Source: Tritrichomonas musculus (Eukaryota; Parabasalia; Tritrichomonadida; Tritrichomonadidae). From it: a stretch of 64,000 bases of DNA. The notes under the pieces are model-generated. The model was not told where the DNA came from. It made no database searches and saw only the letters and a program-made list of their open reading frames with translations. Location of the stretch: assembly GCA_039105265.1 (NCBI GenBank), contig JAPFFF010000007.1, positions 558,001 to 622,000 of the forward strand, in the 5' to 3' direction. Positions 21,301 through 29,270 of this stretch are shown in pieces. Numbering within the stretch: the stretch's first letter is position 1; each line of letters opens with the position of its first letter. The position numbers were made by a program, and so were the translations under genes.

Positions 21301-22952
21301 CATTGAATGCAACCGATTTGTCTTATTATACTTACGGAGGACTTCAAACTCGCTCACCAACGATTCTCATCATGAAGCCGTTCATCCTTGAATATGCGGA
21401 AGAAGCCAAGATCAAAGTGAATGAATTCTTGCTTCATTTCAATCAACTTTTGATGAAATATTTAATCGATTTCATAACTTCTATCAATTTCAAACTGACA
21501 ATCCCTAACCGCCAATATAAAGAAATGACGGTTATTTCTGACTTTCCAATTCGAAAAGCTTCAATTGAAATTAATCGAGGAAAAGTTTTTTTAACGTCCC
21601 TCGAATCTGATCTTCAAATCATTTTCATTCTTGAATCGTCGTGCTTTGAGCTTCTTTCAAACAAAGACAAGCAAAAAGCATTCCACTTCCAAGTAGCTTC
21701 ACTTATGATGTTTGTGAATGGGACGATCAGAAAGCACAGAAAAAGTCGAAAGAAGCATAGAAAAGATAAAAGCGACGATACCGATGAAAGCAACAATAAT
21801 GATAATGACAACGATAATGACGAAGTTGCTGAAATGAATGAAAAAACAGATTCAATAATGAATCCTTTTCTAACCGTTTCTAACGTCTCTGTTTTCTTTG
21901 GCCAAAGAAACATGATAAACTCATTTGGCGATCTTGCAATGTCGGCTAAAACAAGCGACGTTTCAATCATCAAATATTTGTATACTGAATTATGGACAGA
22001 TTCTGAATCGCCGACTCCTTCATCGCATGTCAAAGGCTCTTTTACTGAATTCAAGATGAGTTCCACGTTTCCAACCATTAAAATCACCTTGACTGTTGAC
22101 AATGATGTTGCTGAAATCAACCTTGAAGAAGTGACAGTTGAAATGAAAAAGACCAGAAATAAAATTAAAGAATTGATGTTGATGATAATGAATGCAACGA
22201 TCAAAAACCTCTCAAAAGATGCTCCTTTTCCTGAAGCTTTATACAAGTGGACTGAGCAAAGCGTTACTAAAGCAAATAGACCACATATGCAAATATTATT
22301 AAAGATTCCGCCTAAAATAAAATATGCTTACATCTTCTCACAGGCTGAAGTTAATATGGAGCCTTCAATTGTTAATTATGACGCGAAATTTTGGGAAACT
22401 TTTTTACAATTTATTAATTCTCGTTTTGAGAAGAAACCACCGAAGAGTCAAAAACAATTTATTTTATCAACTGGTTATGGAACTAATTTGCCTTTCGTTG
22501 TTTATGATAAAGCTTTGTTTCCTGCGGTTTTGAATTCCCAATCTGATGATTATTCTACTAATAAGACAATTCGGGCGAAAAAAGCTAGTCATGATGAACA
22601 TATTATATTAATGTTTAGATATCTTCGTATTAACCCAATTTCAATGAACGTCACTTATAGAAATTCTGATAGTAAATTCATATCTGAAATTAATAACTTT
22701 CAAGGGCAAATGCATGAGATTATTTATCACGATTTGACTACTACAATGGAGGATTTGATATCTAAAATTATGTCAGATGTCGCTAAGGACATCTTGCCGC
22801 AATTCTTAAAACATGTTGTTGGATTTAAAAAACAAGGCGCTACGCCTGAAAGAGAAATGGAAGAATGGTTGAATTCTGATGATAAAAGAATGAGCAAAGA
22901 AGAGAAGCAAAAAATGCTCTTGTTTGGATCAAGAACATTGAAAAAGAAATAA
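18390..22952 (+). CDS. candidate bridge-like lipid transfer (RBG) protein, 1,520 aa
   Basis: A single N-terminal membrane anchor (residues 1-35, Leu/Phe/Val-rich) is followed by about 1,450 residues of alternating beta-strand-like sequence without other membrane segments. That architecture is the hallmark of repeating-beta-groove lipid bridges (Csf1/BLTP1 and Hobbit/SABRE/BLTP2). Around residues 705-725 PRFAWFDLLRACFRG resembles the family block with WDKLR and a following HG/RG. A basic-to-acidic low-complexity linker lies near residue 1115-1155 (RKHRKSRKKHRKDK, then Asp/Asn repeats). It is shorter than most BLTPs, which exceed 2,000 residues. If correct, it would move lipids between ER and another membrane. 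The assignment rests on architecture and one motif. Confidence 0.5.
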   Translation: MNLLCFFFLLGVLVFIFVYLIHLLLHYMVMLYFKKTFKTEKSQSLFSFKSITFQTNFSNACAENVHFRIDMRGLLSSHYIFFNLHIESMKIQSFKEAKSLFDFPPHTVRENIGIQVCVHILAIFVKRAQIDLKKFTYVKTNYSVDLEDISFKYAKKYSYSFQLHIPKTHINIPKHLSIDLNPITFNPHLGIDPFLSLINFEALLLSFEFRLSTLKFFIHDHEVRLKPINISFALPRGNITLVTPEIIGTMDIQVPDFMIKINDFSGFLSRQLYAVPHLTLNVSILSIKELEISHETKPVLHVNNFKCSKKGEKPWNIYYQNAEFLYHTKMMKNLLPFYHDHIFIFLLPISNTENRKPYISACNLVGDKLSFKAKITDSTLIKFDISNITIKDYEVKFPNFIGFVNDQKVVSVKKIQIFINQDNFCQAKANSFHLHDRPGMFLEDALTDVKLSCHMIASYLFSFNPNEESLIFPFILTFDKFNIKFHDTNLNRSIVHASHLIPKVNRESIIRQFLLNKKKTEMKLGKETIKEAEFRLSKLAFRDYKEKFEKSAKHRYSFHFVSENCSFSFDSRNFTDKINMIHHLDPTTKLLYSDIEWDLMLGFNFEFKSDTFKVFAFDIEEPIISFKSMNLKGPTIIACPASKSLTNGQFVIDQEVIPLQLNPSSLILFTDMLIAADTFYCYYGYSFQSIYQEMTIRLYGLLPKSIDPSPRFAWFDLLRACFRGQFIFKAENFEWRVPATSNFREIDNYLPLRIEKFHLLCKEGELALNADMLKTPRIYKRKEGPAIFEVPKITATIRHHWGSEKADKEDLHRHFIVIPDASQFNVGGYDTFKYFRAKKIFVDDLTIFLSKAETVTPAITVDIVHLNWLIQPIVFSLNRRHTKSQIAKKLGFRELQRPTYKKYFVELKCTGHVKVIGDTFVIRIFDHFPVNGSIQGSSIDFTFHSFTASSDFGGFMHEHLADAKFKCDSLSLNATDLSYYTYGGLQTRSPTILIMKPFILEYAEEAKIKVNEFLLHFNQLLMKYLIDFITSINFKLTIPNRQYKEMTVISDFPIRKASIEINRGKVFLTSLESDLQIIFILESSCFELLSNKDKQKAFHFQVASLMMFVNGTIRKHRKSRKKHRKDKSDDTDESNNNDNDNDNDEVAEMNEKTDSIMNPFLTVSNVSVFFGQRNMINSFGDLAMSAKTSDVSIIKYLYTELWTDSESPTPSSHVKGSFTEFKMSSTFPTIKITLTVDNDVAEINLEEVTVEMKKTRNKIKELMLMIMNATIKNLSKDAPFPEALYKWTEQSVTKANRPHMQILLKIPPKIKYAYIFSQAEVNMEPSIVNYDAKFWETFLQFINSRFEKKPPKSQKQFILSTGYGTNLPFVVYDKALFPAVLNSQSDDYSTNKTIRAKKASHDEHIILMFRYLRINPISMNVTYRNSDSKFISEINNFQGQMHEIIYHDLTTTMEDLISKIMSDVAKDILPQFLKHVVGFKKQGATPEREMEEWLNSDDKRMSKEEKQKMLLFGSRTLKKK

Positions 22953-23219
22953 TCCTATTCTATTCTATTTTTTTTTATTTTTAGTAAATTTATTTGAATT
23001 CTTTCTTAAATTCAACTTTTATTGCTTTAGTATTTCATCTCAATTATACAAAAAAAACAGCTTGAGTTTTTACCATCAAATTTTTGAATCAGAAAAAGTT
23101 GATTTCATATGATTATAACTTTTTCTTAAGAGAAAAAAAAAATAAGATTTTTTTTTAAATCTATATTTTAATAATAGAAAATAGTAATGATAAAATGGAA
23201 TAAAAATAAATATATGAAA

Positions 23220-24908
23220 TCAGTCAAGCTTCAAATTGGCGAATATTTTGTGAACAAAAACATTGCAGGCTGAATATCCAATTCCTCCTGCAAGAAGAGC
23301 TAAAGCAAGTGAAAAACAGCTTGTATAAACGAAATACAAAATAATTAATGATATTCCGTGTATATTTGTTTTGGTAATTAAATAATATATTGAATATAGA
23401 AAGACATAAAATCCGGTTGATGCTGGCGCTATAAAGGCTGGCCATTGCCAGTGATGATTCTCACTCTGTAAAATTAAATAGTTGGAAAGAATAGAAGAGC
23501 ATCCAACAACAATTGTAAAGATGATTAGTGATATGACCAGATAGGACCACAAATAATTTCCAACTGTGTGAAACATTCCTGATAGCATATAATATACTTC
23601 AATTATGATTGATGAAGTACAAACAAGGCCAGTAACAGCTTCTAAAAACAATGAGTTTAGGTAAAATGGAAGTCGAGTGATTTGTCTGGGAACTAATGAT
23701 ACTTCACATTTACTCATTTCAAATAATTTAAGCTTGATAGCAATATAACCACCTAAACCATTAAGTGGCACAATTATAATAATAAATAAGAATAAAAGTA
23801 TAATTAAATAGTATAACGATATTGAATACGACAATCCAGATCCTTTGCTGATTAACCATCTAAAGATAAGCATAAGTATGTAACCTGTAGGTGTTATAAA
23901 AGCTGAACCAAAAGCTAGCCTAAGCCATTTAGTCACTTCAAAAACTCTACCGAAAGTAACTGCTGCAAATCCTGAAAAAGGCGCTGTAATCGTGTAAATA
24001 AGAAGTCCGAATGAAAAAGGTGATGAGTTTCCCTTAGAATAAAGAACCGAAAATAATATGAAAAATATAAAAAAATGCACTCCTGAGCCGCAAATCATTG
24101 ATAAAAATGAAAGATGTTTAGGTGGCCTAAATACGTCACCATGAAGAGCTTTCCATCCTTTTTCTGTATTGATTTCAACTTCAAATCCATCAAAAGCAGC
24201 TTCTTGAGCAAGATGATTATAATCTCGTGACATAATATTATTAAATAATAAAGCAACTAAGAGAATCAGTAAAAAGCAAAGTAGGCCAGAGTTAATTAAA
24301 GCGTATTTATGAATAGAATTTTTGAAAAACTCATCGTTTGAATATAATTGTAAGCGATCTGAGTATTTCCTATCTGTTTTTTTCCATGTAACAGAATATG
24401 ACATTGTTATTGGAGAACTTATAGTCAAAGATGTAAGGTTAGCTGACGAAGCTTTGGCTTCTATTATTTTAAAATTATTGTAATGTATTTCAAAATTGAT
24501 TTTTTGATATATTTGTGAAGTTCCATCAATGAACGACCCAATATGATACCAGCATGGTAAATCATCAATAGAAAGTTGAACCAAGTAATCATTTCTTATT
24601 ATTCTATCAAGAACATCAATTTTTTCACTCGTTAACGTAATTTCTGTAAAAAAATGATTTTGATAATTTTTTTGAAAAGCCATGTGAAATCCAACATCTT
24701 GAAAATTATTTCCAAAAAACATATCATCAATGCTTTTTTTTGAATTCTTCCGATTAACTCCTAATTGATTTAAAAAAAAATAATCTGGGGAGTATGATTC
24801 AATTGGATCATTTTCGGGCCCAATCTTATTAGCATATGCGATAATGATGTCATTCTTTTGATAGCTACGTGAAAATGATATGAAGCATAGTAAAAAGAGT
24901 AATATCAT
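23220..24908 (-). CDS. TM9SF: TM9-superfamily (nonaspanin/EMP70) membrane protein, 562 aa
   Basis: A signal peptide (MILLFLLCFISFSRS) leads into the lumenal domain with YANKIGPENDPIESY (family VNKVGPxxNPxETY). Then come nine predicted membrane helices. Diagnostic blocks are GWKALHGDVFRPP after the first helix, FPLNGLGGY-like VPLNGLGGYIAIK, ENHHWQWPAF, and a C-terminus ending LKLD, close to the Golgi-retention KxD signal of TM9 proteins. TM9 members sort proteins with Gly-rich membrane helices in Golgi and endosomes. I chose the ATG at 24908 because the codons upstream begin with TTG. It is divergent from the 134-aa gene at 25056, 147 bp apart. Confidence 0.92.
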   Translation of the reverse strand: MILLFLLCFISFSRSYQKNDIIIAYANKIGPENDPIESYSPDYFFLNQLGVNRKNSKKSIDDMFFGNNFQDVGFHMAFQKNYQNHFFTEITLTSEKIDVLDRIIRNDYLVQLSIDDLPCWYHIGSFIDGTSQIYQKINFEIHYNNFKIIEAKASSANLTSLTISSPITMSYSVTWKKTDRKYSDRLQLYSNDEFFKNSIHKYALINSGLLCFLLILLVALLFNNIMSRDYNHLAQEAAFDGFEVEINTEKGWKALHGDVFRPPKHLSFLSMICGSGVHFFIFFILFSVLYSKGNSSPFSFGLLIYTITAPFSGFAAVTFGRVFEVTKWLRLAFGSAFITPTGYILMLIFRWLISKGSGLSYSISLYYLIILLFLFIIIIVPLNGLGGYIAIKLKLFEMSKCEVSLVPRQITRLPFYLNSLFLEAVTGLVCTSSIIIEVYYMLSGMFHTVGNYLWSYLVISLIIFTIVVGCSSILSNYLILQSENHHWQWPAFIAPASTGFYVFLYSIYYLITKTNIHGISLIILYFVYTSCFSLALALLAGGIGYSACNVFVHKIFANLKLD

Positions 24909-25055
24909 GAAAAAAAAGTTTTTGACCAATTAAATTAACAATATTTTTTTTAAACGATTAATATTCAAACAATCTTTTCTATACTATTAATATAAAACAA
25001 AGAGTTAAGTTAAACTTGTAACGTTAATTAAAGAGACGTTAATTGTTTTAATCAA

Positions 25056-25460
25056 ATGAGTTTTATTGAACAGTTTCAACAGATTTTCCGAGAAGTTCAA
25101 AATGTTATCGATACAAAACAAATCAAAGAGCAAGTTATTAAAGAAGCTAGAGATAGAGCCACAGATGCTATTATAAGCTTAAAACAAACAAAAACGCTTA
25201 GTAAAAACTTAGAAGTTCATAAGATAAACGCAAATTCAGAAGATGAGCGTGATGAACTTCTTTTAATATTAGAATTTTTTGAATCAAGCGGATATATATT
25301 TGGAGTACCAATTTTATCTTATGAAAGTCAAAACCCTGATCTTATTGTTGACAGGATTGATTTGGCTAATCGCCTTGGTTTAGATCCTAATGATCCACAG
25401 CCTCTTCTTATTCAAATGATAAAGCCAATTTTGAAAGAAACAGAAAATGGAGAAGCTTAA
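25056..25460 (+). CDS. uncharacterised 134-aa protein
   Basis: Not recognised. Residues 1-55 are a helical, amphipathic segment (FIEQFQQIFREVQNVID, then EQVIKEARDRATDAI) that could be a coiled coil. Residues 60-130 look globular (LLLILEFFESSGYIFGVPIL, DLANRLGLDPNDPQPLLIQM). No signal peptide or membrane helix. It shares a 147-bp intergenic space head to head with the TM9 gene, so the two may be co-expressed. Composition and ATG context look like a genuine gene. Confidence 0.6.
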   Translation: MSFIEQFQQIFREVQNVIDTKQIKEQVIKEARDRATDAIISLKQTKTLSKNLEVHKINANSEDERDELLLILEFFESSGYIFGVPILSYESQNPDLIVDRIDLANRLGLDPNDPQPLLIQMIKPILKETENGEA

Positions 25461-25673
25461 TAGAAATTATTACGTTTTCTTTATTGTCCTTTTTACAGAG
25501 TAAATGAAACTCTAAACAAAAAAAAAAAAGAAAAAAAGAAATTTATGATATCGTATGCTTTTTATAAAGAAAAAATAAATAAGACAAATTGGAATTGTAA
25601 ATTTTATTGTTTTGCTTAAGTATAAAAAAAAATCGTAGAGTTGTGTTTAGATATTCAAAAAAAATAAAAGTTT
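25461..25673. other. convergent intergenic space
   Basis: Short AT-rich gap between the convergent 134-aa gene and VPS26C, with A-rich runs near 25520-25545 that could serve both 3' ends. Nothing else is seen. Confidence 0.35.
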
Positions 25674-26558
25674 TTAGTAAGCCATATCGCGGCACAACTT
25701 AAGAGGAATTACATGATTTGCATAACCATCGTTCTCAAAAAGAATTCTAATTTTCAGCCCAATGTTCATTTTGAAAATTGGTGTATCAACATCTGGCGAC
25801 ACGAGAATTCTAACCCATTCAAGGTTGAAAGGAATCTCAATGCCATATGGTGGATCACTCTCTGCAATTTGCATTCTGCATACTTCTGATACGAATTGTG
25901 AGGCATTTCCTCTTTCATTGATAATTGTCTCTGTTCTAATATATGCGACAGTAATTGCTTCTATAGCTTGATTTGATTTTTCAACAGAAATCCATCCTTT
26001 AGGTGGCTGTTTAAATGATGCAACTGGAGATTCCAGATGAACTTTGGCTCTGAAATCAACATGCGGAGAACCTTTCTTTAAGTCTTTATAGGTCATTACA
26101 TATTCTACTGGATCTCCAGTTGGTCTCGTTTCAGGAGGTGGGAAAACTACGTAAAATGTTTTGCAGATAGTAATATCTGATGAGAATACACCTCGTTTAA
26201 TTACAACTTCAATGAAATAATCTACGCTTACATATTTTCCACGAATACTTTCTGTCAAATTTTTCTCTGATGGTACTTTGAAATTAATGCTAAATCGAAA
26301 TCCATTATTTATAACTCCAGGCCATTTAACTGAAACTGGAGTTGACCAAAGTACATTTTCGGGTTGATGCGAAATTGGAATATCAAAGCCGACAAGATCG
26401 TGTCCACTAGTATTTATTGTTCGAACGCAAAAAACATTGCAATACGCTTCTTTCCATTTAATTGGTTCTTTTGTTTGTACTTCAGCTTCAACCTTGCATT
26501 CTTGACCTGGAACATAAGTCCTTGTTAAGCGATCAAATTCGAACTTAATGCTCGTCAT
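25674..26558 (-). CDS. VPS26C: VPS26C/DSCR3-like arrestin-fold subunit (Retriever/Commander)
   Basis: A 294-residue two-lobed arrestin-like protein. The N-lobe has VPGQECKVEAEVQTKEPIKW and the hinge-side RGKYVSVDYFIEVVIKRG (VPS26C form YxGxxVxxxYxIxxxxxR). The C-lobe has FKQPPKGWISVEKSNQAIEAI, then CRMQIAESDPPYGIEIPFNL, and it finishes VIPLKLCRD. An IPLKLCR-like end is typical of VPS26C (FPLKLCRI) rather than VPS26A/B of classical retromer. In animals the protein joins VPS35L and VPS29 in Retriever, which recycles cargo from endosomes with the CCC complex. No partner gene is visible here. The paralog choice is based on these motifs only. Confidence 0.75.
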   Translation of the reverse strand: MTSIKFEFDRLTRTYVPGQECKVEAEVQTKEPIKWKEAYCNVFCVRTINTSGHDLVGFDIPISHQPENVLWSTPVSVKWPGVINNGFRFSINFKVPSEKNLTESIRGKYVSVDYFIEVVIKRGVFSSDITICKTFYVVFPPPETRPTGDPVEYVMTYKDLKKGSPHVDFRAKVHLESPVASFKQPPKGWISVEKSNQAIEAITVAYIRTETIINERGNASQFVSEVCRMQIAESDPPYGIEIPFNLEWVRILVSPDVDTPIFKMNIGLKIRILFENDGYANHVIPLKLCRDMAY

Positions 26559-26851
26559 GATTGATTCTAACCGTTTTTGAATTTGTATTGATTTTATATA
26601 TTGATTGAAATCAAATTCAAAAAAAGATTATATAAGTTCAATATATCTTTTGTGGTTGTTTTATAGCTTTCGATTAAATAGTTCAATTTGCTCATTAGAT
26701 AATCGAAGAAAAAGTTTTCTCTTAGCAAAAATATTCAATTTATTCATTGCATATTTGGCCATATTATATTATTTAAAAAAAAAAATAGAAAAAAGCAGTT
26801 AACCGTGAAAAACAATTTTAACGAATATTATAAAGAGTCTTAAATTAAATA
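26559..26851. other. intergenic, VPS26C promoter side
   Basis: 293 bp between the VPS26C start and the YbjN gene's stop. A short frame at 26605-26802 on the plus strand is probably chance. No further feature is recognised. Confidence 0.35.
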
Positions 26852-27301
26852 TTAAACTTCATCTTTAGTTTCCATTGCTGCTTCAATGGAATAACCGTTC
26901 ATAACAGCTTGGATAGGATTATAATATAATCGGCAAAAAGTGATACTTGATCTAATGAAATTATCAACAAAAATTTCATTGATTTCAATACCTTCCACAT
27001 CAGCACTATGCCTGTAACGAACTTCTCCGTCTGTCAAATCTATTGCAAAAAATCCTATTGGAATAGCGTAATTAATTCGGTTGACAAAATCAGCCATGAT
27101 TTGTCGATACTTTTCTGGGCAATGTCTCTCATATGAAAGAAGTAAAATAATCCGATTATCTGATTCTTTAATAAGGAATGTAAATCTTAATGATGCAATT
27201 TCATTTGATGCAGTAAAAAGGATTATACTTTTCTCAGAATCAACTGTGTGAATCCAGTTTTTTATTTTCATGCATTCTGACATTTGCTTTAATAAAGTCA
27301 T
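26852..27301 (-). CDS. YbjN-domain protein, 149 aa
   Basis: The whole protein fits the YbjN / type III secretion chaperone-like fold: an N-terminal half with SIILFTASNEIASLRFTFLI strands, then the signature region ADFVNRINYAIPIGFFAIDL, DGEVRYRHSADVEG and a helix with a terminal Tyr-Asn-Pro (YYNPIQAVMNG). In bacteria and cyanobacteria these proteins are small regulators or chaperones of unclear target. The domain is far more familiar from bacteria than from eukaryotes, so lateral transfer is possible; base composition here matches the host genes, so any transfer is old. It is divergent from the 487-aa gene, 291 bp apart. Confidence 0.7.
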   Translation of the reverse strand: MTLLKQMSECMKIKNWIHTVDSEKSIILFTASNEIASLRFTFLIKESDNRIILLLSYERHCPEKYRQIMADFVNRINYAIPIGFFAIDLTDGEVRYRHSADVEGIEINEIFVDNFIRSSITFCRLYYNPIQAVMNGYSIEAAMETKDEV

Positions 27302-27592
27302 TATTTCATTGAATAAATTTTTATAACTTAACGTAAATTTTGTATTGAAATATTGGGATTTAAAAAAAGAAAAGAATGGGATTGGTCAGAGAAAAAATCA
27401 GATGAAATTCTATCACTCGAGGTAGAAATTACATGAGTTAATGGTGTTTGAATCCATGATAATGAAAATAGATGATTTTCTCTTCTCAAATATTTATCAA
27501 AATTGAATATTGATTCTAAAAACGAGCTTTTTTGAATTCATTGTAATCGGTAAAAACAATTTTCAAAAAGGTTTTCAATTTTTATTTTCCAT
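27302..27592. promoter_or_regulatory. shared intergenic region of a divergent gene pair
   Basis: The YbjN gene and the 487-aa gene start 291 bp apart on opposite strands, so both promoters must lie here. A direct TTCAATTTT occurs about 20 bp before the plus-strand ATG; it is not a clean initiator match. No other site is recognisable. Confidence 0.35.
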
Positions 27593-29056
27593 ATGAGTGA
27601 TAAGTGTTTTGGTTTTTTATTTTCAAATGAGCCTATTTTTTCAAATGATAGATTTCTTTTTTTTACTGCATCCGATAATAGTGAAATGAAGAATCAATTG
27701 GAAATACCAAAAGACTCAAATTTATTTTTAATTAAGTTTGAATATGAAGAAAACAATGCAAAATACCTTATAATAGAAGATAAAGTAAATAATACATCTC
27801 ATTCGTGTCAATTTGATTCTTTCACTAGTCATTTTGTCTGTTATATTTCAAAGAACGGAAAACCTCAAGTTAATCCTAAAAGTAAAAAACGATTTAATTG
27901 GTTAAATATAAAAGTTAATGAGCCAAATCATATTAAAAACATATTAGATTTTGCATTTCTTCCTCATAAATTTAATAATTTTTATCAAGTTCTTCAGACA
28001 AGTCCAATTAACAGTTCTATCGAAGAATTTTGGAGTATCATTTTCAAGTTTAGACCAAATGGCTATTTTTTAAGAAAAGAAAAATATTTTGATTTCGCAC
28101 TAGATTTCATTTTATTTTACAACGGTAATGATGACGAGATTTTAAAATCTGATCTTTTTTCTAATTTTGTTGACATCATAATTAATGAGCTTTTTGAAAT
28201 GAAGCAATATATGGAGCTAGCTGCGATTACCTTTTGTACTAAAAACAGAAAAATTATTCCTCCATTAGAAGTTTCTCATCTTACAAGACTAGATCCCGAA
28301 AGAAATATTAAAATTTGTGAAACAGTCATCATATTTTATGGTAATCTATTTCTTTTATGGGCGTTTAATATTAATTTTGATCTGGATTTATTTTTTACGT
28401 TATCTAATAAATGGATGCCATCAAAAGAATTTAAAATTGAAGATATTTTTGATATTGTCGAGCAAAAGTTAAAATCTAATGATTTTTCCAATTTTGCTCT
28501 TTCAAAATATTTCGAATTTGTCAAGTTATTTATTCATGAAAATCAGATTTCTAGTGTTGAGCAAATAATCTCGAGTAATCAATATAATTTATCAGAATCT
28601 GCCAAAAAACAAATAAAAATAAGTATTTTGAATTTAAGCGAAGATTCACAGAATAATTATCATATCATACCAAGAATAGATCAGAAAGATTATGATTATC
28701 AGAGCAACGATAAAGATAATGATAATGACTCTGTTAATACAAATGATAACGTGAATGAAAATGAAATTATTCAAAGCTCGAGTAATAGTGATCAGAATTA
28801 TATTAATCGCATTAATGAACTTCGTGGATTATGGTTTAATTCAATTCCAAATTCATTTTTATATCAAAGAAAAGAAGAGAAAGATGTTTATTCTCCTCCC
28901 TTCACTTTTAGGCTTTATGAACCTCCGCAAACAAGTTTAAGTGGTAAAAAAGTTCTTAGTACTCGTCCAAATCGGGATGTTATTAAATCGGTTGGTAATG
29001 TTCCGAAATTCAGATCGTCACGTCCTGTAAACCGTCATCCATTAAACCCGAGTTAG
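27593..29056 (+). CDS. uncharacterised 487-aa protein
   Basis: Not recognised. The first 120 residues look beta-rich (FLFFTASDNSEM, LFLIKFEYEEN, SHFVCYISKNGKP). Residues 130-350 are predominantly helical and Phe/Leu/Asn-rich. An Asp/Asn-rich low-complexity linker follows at about residues 365-405 (SNDKDNDNDSVNTNDN). The C-terminal 80 residues contain a conserved-looking GLWFNSIPNSFLYQ and a basic Arg/Pro tail (RPNRD, SRPVNRHP). No signal or membrane helix. Probably a lineage-specific cytosolic protein. Confidence 0.6.
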   Translation: MSDKCFGFLFSNEPIFSNDRFLFFTASDNSEMKNQLEIPKDSNLFLIKFEYEENNAKYLIIEDKVNNTSHSCQFDSFTSHFVCYISKNGKPQVNPKSKKRFNWLNIKVNEPNHIKNILDFAFLPHKFNNFYQVLQTSPINSSIEEFWSIIFKFRPNGYFLRKEKYFDFALDFILFYNGNDDEILKSDLFSNFVDIIINELFEMKQYMELAAITFCTKNRKIIPPLEVSHLTRLDPERNIKICETVIIFYGNLFLLWAFNINFDLDLFFTLSNKWMPSKEFKIEDIFDIVEQKLKSNDFSNFALSKYFEFVKLFIHENQISSVEQIISSNQYNLSESAKKQIKISILNLSEDSQNNYHIIPRIDQKDYDYQSNDKDNDNDSVNTNDNVNENEIIQSSSNSDQNYINRINELRGLWFNSIPNSFLYQRKEEKDVYSPPFTFRLYEPPQTSLSGKKVLSTRPNRDVIKSVGNVPKFRSSRPVNRHPLNPS

Positions 29057-29270
29057 CTTCTTATTTATATTTCATCAAGATTCAAATATTGTTATTATTT
29101 AAAAATTGTGTTTAAGTTTATAAATGAAAATTTATTATTTATATGAATTCAAATAATGTAAGAGTTGAATAATTAAAAAAAAAATCCAATGTATAGATAG
29201 TTTAGATATTATCATAAATAAAAAATGCATGAAATTAACTAAGTAAATTAAAAAAAACAAACTAAAGATA

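Noticed and set aside
25674-26558. Classical retromer VPS26A/B or an arrestin
   Set aside because: The C-terminal IPLKLCR and C-lobe motifs fit VPS26C better; kept as an alternative only.
27302-27592. A riboswitch or structured leader in the divergent region
   Set aside because: No conserved stem or ligand-binding core is recognisable in the AT-rich sequence.
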